Shown here: positions 15,412 to 20,675 of the stretch, piece after piece
Layout: the number at the start of each line of letters is the position of its first letter
Numbering within the stretch: position 1 is the first letter of the stretch
DNA from: Legionellaceae bacterium
GTDB lineage: Bacteria; Pseudomonadota; Gammaproteobacteria; Legionellales; Legionellaceae
Length of the DNA: 20,675 nucleotides
Assembly (NCBI GenBank): GCA_947504795.1
Contig: CANNJG010000012.1
Location: 1 to 20,675, forward strand
Reading direction: 5' to 3'
The notes under the pieces: generated by a model
What the model was told of the DNA's origin: nothing
What the model saw: only the letters and a program-made list of their open reading frames with translations
The model's database searches: none
Made by a program: the position numbers and the translations under genes

Positions 15412-17280
15412 TTAAATTATTCCCAAAACTGATTTGACCTGGGTATATTGTTCCTCATCAAAAGCTTTAACCGTTGGGTCATCAGGTTTTTGAGATTGCG
15501 TACAACGCGCCAACACATAGGATAATAATGCCGATGCGGCTAAGACAAAGACATACGTTGGGACCATCATGACCATAGCCGGCGCATATATCATCGCTAA
15601 GCCAATGGCGATTGGAACGCAAATGCGAAGGAAACTTGTCCGCCACAGTTCTAACTGTTGGTACGAAATCATACTTTGTTCATATTTTCTGTTTGCGTCT
15701 GCATTCACCAACAACTGGTAGCATGTTTGTTTTCTGGCCTCAATATCTTGACTTGGTTGTGAAATAGCGCTTAATTCTTGGAATTTGCTTTTATACCGGA
15801 TGATATCTTGACTCAACCGCTTATCTATCTCTTGGCGATTAGACATGTCTAATCGTGCTTTTGCAACGCGATGCGCCATTGTCAGCACGGTACACAGCAC
15901 GGTACCCATCGCTTGCAACATCGGCAATCCGCCTGGCAATAAAAGAGATACGCTCATCGTAAACGCAAATAACAGTGCCCAAGAATAGATACGTTCGTAA
16001 TTTAACGCAAGCACAGCCCGTTGCGTGCGTCGTTCAAAGTCATCCTTATGTCGATACACATCTTTCCAATCAGCAAGTTGCAGCCATAGCGCTTGGTGCG
16101 TTTTAAACGCCTCGGGGCTACTTAGTAATTTACGGAATAAATATGACTCCAAAACACGAAGTTTTTTTTCATCGTCTTTAACATTCTTGACCAGGTCCAC
16201 TAGAGGCCTATGCTCTTCAGAGGTTGCTAACTGTTCAAATATAGTCTGGCTAAGCGTGGCCATTGTTTCCTGATATGAGTCCAATATTTTTGATGCTTTT
16301 TCTTGAGTTTCAGATTGTTTTAATTCTGCAAGATACACATCCACACATAACAGGATAACGGTTGCAAAATTGCCTAACCAACCATAAAACCCCTCACCCA
16401 GCCACCAACCAAAACAGGCTAAATTGATAGGACCCCAAAAAACCAAATCATTCAAGATTCGATATTTATACACATCCCAATGCATTTTTTGATAGGCTGC
16501 GATGTAGGCTTGACGCTGTTCCCGGCTTAAATGGTCCAGTTGTGTTAACCAATCAGGATGACTGCAGCGTTTCTGTAAATATTGATAGAGGTACAAGCTG
16601 CCGCGGAATAAATATAAACTCCAGCTGATTTGCCCAGGCAAATAAGTCGTATCGTCTAAACGGTGCTGCGCATCGGTCTGCTCTAAGGCTTGCAGGCCTA
16701 GATCCAACGATGAACGCCCCCAAACCCAAAACAAACGCAAGTCATTACGTTTATCGATTTCATCGAGAAAGGCTTGAAATCTTTCTTCGAAACTGGCTTG
16801 TTTTGTTAGCACTTCTTCTGATTTTACAGCCAAATCTTTGGATAAATCCTCTATTTTGGACACATAGCTAACTTTTGCTCGCTTGAGCAACCCAATACAC
16901 TCGTCCCATTGCTGCCGACGTTTCTTAAACTCTGTCATCGGCTGTGAACACACCCCAACATCTGCATCAATCGTTTGTAATCGTGCCAATAATTGCAACG
17001 CAACCCAAGTTAAGTCTTTTTCAGCTTTGGCTGCTTGATAGGACCCGGCACTCGCCGCCGTCATATTCGCTTGATAATACGCCAGCAGCGCCTCTACATT
17101 CTGAAAAATTTCGGCATGAAAGATTTCATTATCAAACAAGGCTTGGCGATCCACCGATCCTTGCTGTGTAATCAAGCAATCAACGGCTTCGCGAAGCGTA
17201 TCAGAAGAAAGATAGCTGGGCGAGAGCGTGCTAAAAAGCGCTTTATGCTTGATGTACTGGTCTGACTGCGCTGAACTCAC
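15412..17280 (-). CDS. Unrecognised 622-residue multi-spanning membrane protein
   Basis: I do not recognise this protein. The N-terminal half (about 1-270) is soluble, Gln/Glu/Lys-rich and mostly helical, with coiled-coil-like stretches around 118-180. Three pairs of hydrophobic segments follow: about 275-297 and 300-317, 431-449 and 452-470, 549-567 and 572-592. Charged helical stretches separate them (318-430 and 471-548). The C-terminus is short and acidic then hydrophobic (FDEEQY...SVLGII). No enzyme motif, P-loop or signal peptide was found. The GTG start at 17280 has GGGGTG 4 bases upstream, and the frame is uninterrupted. It has its own promoter, a palindrome over the ribosome binding site and its own terminator, so it is a single-gene unit between lpoA and mnmG. 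A secreted host-targeted protein is possible given the likely Legionellales origin, but this is speculation; a lineage-specific inner-membrane protein is equally possible. Confidence 0.75.
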   Translation of the reverse strand: MSSAQSDQYIKHKALFSTLSPSYLSSDTLREAVDCLITQQGSVDRQALFDNEIFHAEIFQNVEALLAYYQANMTAASAGSYQAAKAEKDLTWVALQLLARLQTIDADVGVCSQPMTEFKKRRQQWDECIGLLKRAKVSYVSKIEDLSKDLAVKSEEVLTKQASFEERFQAFLDEIDKRNDLRLFWVWGRSSLDLGLQALEQTDAQHRLDDTTYLPGQISWSLYLFRGSLYLYQYLQKRCSHPDWLTQLDHLSREQRQAYIAAYQKMHWDVYKYRILNDLVFWGPINLACFGWWLGEGFYGWLGNFATVILLCVDVYLAELKQSETQEKASKILDSYQETMATLSQTIFEQLATSEEHRPLVDLVKNVKDDEKKLRVLESYLFRKLLSSPEAFKTHQALWLQLADWKDVYRHKDDFERRTQRAVLALNYERIYSWALLFAFTMSVSLLLPGGLPMLQAMGTVLCTVLTMAHRVAKARLDMSNRQEIDKRLSQDIIRYKSKFQELSAISQPSQDIEARKQTCYQLLVNADANRKYEQSMISYQQLELWRTSFLRICVPIAIGLAMIYAPAMVMMVPTYVFVLAASALLSYVLARCTQSQKPDDPTVKAFDEEQYTQVKSVLGII

Positions 17281-17283
17281 ATG

Positions 17284-17296
17284 ACACCCCGGGTGT
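17284..17296. promoter_or_regulatory. Palindrome over the ribosome binding site of the 622-residue gene
   Basis: ACACCC and GGGTGT flank a single C, a perfect 6-base inverted repeat ending 4 bases before the GTG start. Its minus-strand reading contains the GGGGTG ribosome binding site. A second copy of GGGTGTT lies at 17351-17357, inside the proposed promoter spacer. The pair could be repressor sites, or the first could fold in RNA and hide the ribosome site. Confidence 0.45.
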
Positions 17297-17334
17297 TATC
17301 GTTCAAAAATGCAACAAATAGAACTTTGTGTACT

Positions 17335-17364
17335 ATTTTACATCATTTATGGGTGTTGTGTAAA
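17335..17364 (-). promoter_or_regulatory. Candidate promoter of the 622-residue gene
   Basis: On the minus strand TTTACA (17359-17364) and TAAAAT (17335-17340) each match 5 of 6 consensus positions and are 18 bases apart. Transcription would start near 17328, about 48 bases before the GTG. Confidence 0.55.
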
Positions 17365-17443
17365 CTCATATCCTTGCTAAAACGCGTCAACTGGTATCGA
17401 AAAATATCAAGAAACAGTTGTCACGGCAAAACCACCTTTTTTT

Positions 17444-19252
17444 TTAATTTTGCGCTGATTCTAGCTTGTGTACGAGACCATCCTTGAATTGGCCGAATTC
17501 CAAAATACGTGCTAATTGATGTGCTGGGGTGAGATAAATAACACCCGATTTATCATCAATGCCTAACGCCGGAAATAACATTAAACGATTCAGTTGATTC
17601 GCTAGGGTATAACTATCCATACCCAACGCATATAAGCGATTATAACTATTCAATTGCTCTGCCCAATGATGCTGTTCACCATTCATTGGATGACTTAACA
17701 CCCAAGGCATATCACAAAAAATCACCCCATTTAAATCACGATCTTTAGCGGTATTTTGTGATCCGGAATAAACAGTAGACGTTGCATAAATCGGAACATC
17801 CCCAGCAAAATAATAGCGTAATAGAGGCATGATTTGTCTCGCTTTCGAGGGATACGCTATCAAAATCACCACATCAAAGTCATGTCGTCTCTTGGAAGCA
17901 TTGTCTTCACTCCCACGACGATTGGTTTGAGTTGGCTTTATCTTCGCTGCATATTCAGAGGCCCGGAGCAATTTTCGGATCCCCTCACTTAAATTATCTT
18001 GTGGACCATACTGCCAGGCTTCAACAATTTGCCCTCTATTGTCCGTCCATTGCTCAGAAAACGCATGAACCACATCTGCGCCCCAACTCCCCGCTGGAGA
18101 GATGATTAAAGCACGCGTATAGCCAGCTCGTCGCGCCTTAACAGCGACCTGCTTCGCTTCATTTGTGGGCGATAGTCCGAATTGAAACCCTAATCCATCC
18201 AAAGTTTGGTCTGTATCATTCAACAAAAGGGTTGGGACGGGGTGAGACATACGCGCCACCAAAGCCACATCCGCTTTTGTGAGGGGACCCACCACGTAAT
18301 CAGCCCCTTCTTCTAAGGCACGTTGATACACTTGGTCCACTACCGCCCGATCCGTATTATAAACCCGTATCCGCACCTGTCTGGTCTTCCCGCTCGCACG
18401 ATAAGCATCCATAAAACCATCTTGTATAGCATGCCCTGGCCCTGCTAGCGCTCCGGTCAATGGCAACATCAATGCCATCCGCTTCGGAGCAGCCAACAGT
18501 TGTAACGAGGACGTGTCGAGTTTCTTAGGCAAAATCTTCAGGGCAGGATGCGTTGCATAGGTGGTTTGCCAACGTTGCAATTCATTCAACATATCGTGTG
18601 GATCCAGATACGCTTTACGCGAAATGTCAGCAAGCGCGACCCAACCTTGTAAAATCGGACTATCTGCATTTTCTGCTAATAATGTATCCAACTCCGGTTG
18701 CGATAATTTCGTCAAGACTAACCACAACGCTCTCAAATTATTCGTTTTCGACACTTCATCCGGTAAGATAAAATCTAATTTAATTCGTTCGAGCACAGCC
18801 TCCACCGAAGCCCCAGTGTGCTGGTAAGCATAAGCAAGCATATCGTGGTACTGTGCTTGATAAAATAAGGATAAACGACCCAGGTTACGGACATCAGCTA
18901 GCTGCGTAATCGCCGCATGCTCTTGATTGCGCATGAGACCCACTTTTGCCAATAGAATATTTTTTTGATCGGCTAAATCCCCAGTTAACCTGCCCACACG
19001 ATTCAGAATCGAGAGCCCCTCGCGCCACTGCCCATCGTAAATAGCACGCCCTGCTGCCATCACCTGTAATGCCTGTCTTTCTTGGCCCGTTTGATTTTGC
19101 GCTAAGGCAAGATAGGCAGCGCTGGGCATCGTGTAGGGGCTTGCAATTTTTTGACTCGCTCCTCTGTGACTTTCTGGCATGATTCGCGTACAATGAGTCA
19201 AAAATAAAGAGCAGCCAATCAAAAACATAACAATGATACGTTTGTCATACAT
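17444..19252 (-). CDS. lpoA: Penicillin-binding protein activator LpoA
   Basis: The 602-residue outer-membrane lipoprotein corresponds to E. coli LpoA (YraM), which reaches across the periplasm to stimulate PBP1A. After the signal peptide comes a helical TPR-like region to about residue 240, then a periplasmic-binding-protein-like domain opening with KRMALMLPLTGALAGPGHAIQDGFMDAY and carrying DYVVGPLTKADV, RALIISPAGSWG and DLNGVIFCDMPWVL, all family signatures. The ATG at 19252 is chosen because it starts the signal peptide; a TTG frame 16 codons upstream would overlap rsmI. Two cysteines could be lipidated: Cys21 after LTH, with an unusual His at -1, or Cys14 after LIG. It is divergent from rsmI, as in E. 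coli, but yraN does not follow it here. Confidence 0.92.
   Translation of the reverse strand: MYDKRIIVMFLIGCSLFLTHCTRIMPESHRGASQKIASPYTMPSAAYLALAQNQTGQERQALQVMAAGRAIYDGQWREGLSILNRVGRLTGDLADQKNILLAKVGLMRNQEHAAITQLADVRNLGRLSLFYQAQYHDMLAYAYQHTGASVEAVLERIKLDFILPDEVSKTNNLRALWLVLTKLSQPELDTLLAENADSPILQGWVALADISRKAYLDPHDMLNELQRWQTTYATHPALKILPKKLDTSSLQLLAAPKRMALMLPLTGALAGPGHAIQDGFMDAYRASGKTRQVRIRVYNTDRAVVDQVYQRALEEGADYVVGPLTKADVALVARMSHPVPTLLLNDTDQTLDGLGFQFGLSPTNEAKQVAVKARRAGYTRALIISPAGSWGADVVHAFSEQWTDNRGQIVEAWQYGPQDNLSEGIRKLLRASEYAAKIKPTQTNRRGSEDNASKRRHDFDVVILIAYPSKARQIMPLLRYYFAGDVPIYATSTVYSGSQNTAKDRDLNGVIFCDMPWVLSHPMNGEQHHWAEQLNSYNRLYALGMDSYTLANQLNRLMLFPALGIDDKSGVIYLTPAHQLARILEFGQFKDGLVHKLESAQN
19166..19194 (+). 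promoter_or_regulatory. Possible promoter of rsmI
   Basis: GTGACT (19166-19171, 4 of 6) and TACAAT (19189-19194, 5 of 6) are 17 bases apart on the plus strand. The site lies inside the 5' part of the divergent lpoA, and the leader to rsmI would be about 90 bases. The match is modest. Confidence 0.3.
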
Positions 19253-19291
19253 GGTGAGGATCCATAACGAAGGAACGCAAGAGGATAAACT

Positions 19292-20155
19292 ATGAGTCAA
19301 CGTTCAGCAAGCATATCGGGTGTACTCTATGTTGTAGCCACCCCAATTGGCAATCTTGCCGATATCAGCCATCGCGCCATTCAAATCCTGCAGACCGTCG
19401 ATATTATTCTTGCCGAAGATACCCGACATTCCCAACCGCTCCTCGCTCATTTTGGCATAAAAAAACCCCTACAATCGTTTCATGCTCATAACGAAACCAC
19501 CAAATCAAACAGCATTATCCAAGCCTTACACGCCGGACAATCGTTTGCGTTAATTTCAGATGCCGGAACACCGTTAATTAGTGACCCCGGATATCCCTTG
19601 GTGCAAGAAGCCAGAAATCAAGGGATTCCTGTCGTGCCTATTCCAGGACCCTGCGCCCTCATCACTGCGCTTTCAGCTGCCGGAATACCTTGTGACACGT
19701 TTAGTTTTTTTGGATTTTTACCTGCGAAATCTAAAGCGAGGCAAGAAAAACTTGCGTCTCTACAGCCCATCGAACATACGCTCGTCTTTTATGAATCCAC
19801 ACACCGCATTCATGCGTGCTTGGATGATATTAGTACGATATTTGGACCCACGTGCGAGGTGGTCGTGGCCAAAGAACTCACTAAAACATTTGAGCACTTT
19901 ATCAAGGGTCCTATACCAACCATCAAACAGTGGCTAAACGCGGATACAACGCATACAAAAGGGGAGTTTGTTGTTATGATTCCGCCAAGACTAGCCCTAC
20001 CATCAATGAATGAACAAGAACACATTTTAAAACTATTACTAGCCGAATTACCCCTAAAACAAGCGGTCAATTTAACAACACAGATCACGCAAGGAAATAA
20101 GAACATGCTCTATCAACAAGCCTTAGAGTGGCAGAAACAATATGAAGGAAACTAA
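19292..20155 (+). CDS. rsmI: 16S rRNA (cytidine-1402-2'-O)-methyltransferase
   Basis: The 287-residue enzyme (YraL) 2'-O-methylates C1402 in the decoding centre of 16S rRNA; RsmH methylates the same base at N4. It has the tetrapyrrole-methylase fold: VVATPIGNLADIS at residues 14-26, LAEDTRHSQPLL, SDAGTPLISDPGYPLV around 89-104, and IPGPCALITALSAAGIP. The FFGFLPAKSKAR motif is typical of RsmI. Length is the same as in E. coli (286). AGAGGA precedes the ATG by 8 bases. It is divergent from lpoA with 39 bases between, and its stop overlaps the next start as TAATG. Confidence 0.97.
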   Translation: MSQRSASISGVLYVVATPIGNLADISHRAIQILQTVDIILAEDTRHSQPLLAHFGIKKPLQSFHAHNETTKSNSIIQALHAGQSFALISDAGTPLISDPGYPLVQEARNQGIPVVPIPGPCALITALSAAGIPCDTFSFFGFLPAKSKARQEKLASLQPIEHTLVFYESTHRIHACLDDISTIFGPTCEVVVAKELTKTFEHFIKGPIPTIKQWLNADTTHTKGEFVVMIPPRLALPSMNEQEHILKLLLAELPLKQAVNLTTQITQGNKNMLYQQALEWQKQYEGN

Positions 20156-20675
20156 TGATGCGAAGCATATTGACGACTTTACTAGGCGCGCTCTTATTCA
20201 GTGTCACACAATTGAGCATAGCCCAACCAGAATTTGGTCATGTGGCCGTATTGGACCCGCAAACGGGGCTTCGAGATATTGTTTATGAGAATATAAAAGG
20301 GTACGCCGTTGTAGAAGATGACATCGTTTTGATGAAATTACCGAATGCGAAGTCAACCACCCTCCTACCTCAGGCCATGATTCTTCTCAAGCTAGGCGGG
20401 TTTCGTTGGCCTCAATCCACCATTCCCTTCAAGTTCGCGCCCGCGCTGTCGAGAGGGGAGCAGCTCAAGGTTCTTGATGCCATGGACAGTTGGCAGAAAT
20501 CAACACATATTCGCTTTGTGGAAATCACACAAGCGGATCAGGATCAACACAGTGACTATATCTTATTTATTCCTTCCAATGCCATCAGTTGCTTCTCATC
20601 CGTTGGGCGCACTGGCGGCTTGCAAATTATTATGTTGGGTTCTAAATGTAAAACATCCATGCATGTCGCACACGA
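20155..20675 (+). CDS. Astacin-type zinc metalloprotease, 5' part only
   Basis: The first 173 codons of a secreted peptidase M12A family protein are present; the rest is beyond the window. Seen: a signal peptide (MMRSILTTLLGALLFSV...SIA, cleavage near residue 23), a short propeptide-like part with YAVVEDDIVL, the domain entry with WPQSTIPFKF, and the typical SCFSSVGRTGGLQIIMLGSKC block with two cysteines. The last full codon is His173 after MHVA, and the next begins GA, as expected for the start of HExxHxxGxxH. Legionella has a related Dot/Icm effector, LegP, but a signal peptide here fits Sec export. Two ATGs in a row (20155, 20158) are possible starts, with AGGA upstream. The TAATG overlap with rsmI suggests coupling. 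Confidence 0.85.
   Translation, partial: MMRSILTTLLGALLFSVTQLSIAQPEFGHVAVLDPQTGLRDIVYENIKGYAVVEDDIVLMKLPNAKSTTLLPQAMILLKLGGFRWPQSTIPFKFAPALSRGEQLKVLDAMDSWQKSTHIRFVEITQADQDQHSDYILFIPSNAISCFSSVGRTGGLQIIMLGSKCKTSMHVAH

Noticed and set aside
18894..19193. Minus-strand 99-codon frame within lpoA, and other frames overlapping lpoA, mnmG, dcd and rsmI
   Set aside because: They lie wholly within recognised, intact genes in other frames and have shadow-like composition.
19251..19300. TTG-initiated longer form of lpoA
   Set aside because: It would bury the signal peptide and overlap the rsmI start.

Overview
The window reads as chromosome of a gammaproteobacterium, most likely from the order Legionellales. 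The best clues are a close relative of the Legionella major outer membrane protein, a large LbtU-type siderophore porin and an astacin-type metalloprotease, set among ordinary gammaproteobacterial housekeeping genes. GC content looks moderate by eye. I cannot fix the family or genus (Legionella, Coxiella, Aquicella, Berkiella and similar are all open). No tRNA, rRNA, CRISPR array, insertion sequence or phage gene was seen.

Left part (1-4580): ihfB on the plus strand, then dcd and an LbtU-like outer-membrane gene on the minus strand, a 439-base gap holding a promoter and a terminator, and the MOMP-like porin gene. The porin gene has a strong sigma-70 promoter, followed upstream by an AT-rich stretch with nested repeats leading to pyrC.

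Middle-left part (4580-8819): pyrC-rnt (overlapping, plus strand), grxD-peroxiredoxin (minus strand), then sodB and a TauE/SafE permease (plus strand). This is a peroxide and superoxide defence and iron-sulfur cluster group. The order pyrC-rnt-peroxiredoxin-grxD resembles what I recall from Pseudomonas, and the closeness of rnt, grxD and sodB recalls E. coli.

Middle-right part (8838-15212): one tightly packed minus-strand run, mnmG-rsmG-parA-parB-yraN-diaA-dolP-second BON lipoprotein. It joins the gid/par group (tRNA modification, 16S methylation, chromosome partition) to the tail of the yraLMN-diaA-dolP group.

Right part (15412-20675): an unrecognised 622-residue multi-spanning membrane protein with its own promoter, operator-like palindrome and terminator; lpoA; the divergent rsmI; and the first part of an astacin-type secreted protease cut by the window edge just at its zinc motif. 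The E. coli group rsmI/lpoA-yraN-diaA-dolP is therefore present in full, but split by the 622-residue gene and the gid/par genes.

The most unusual content is the 622-residue protein with its regulatory region, the split and merged operon, the nested repeats between the porin and pyrC, and the astacin-like protease.
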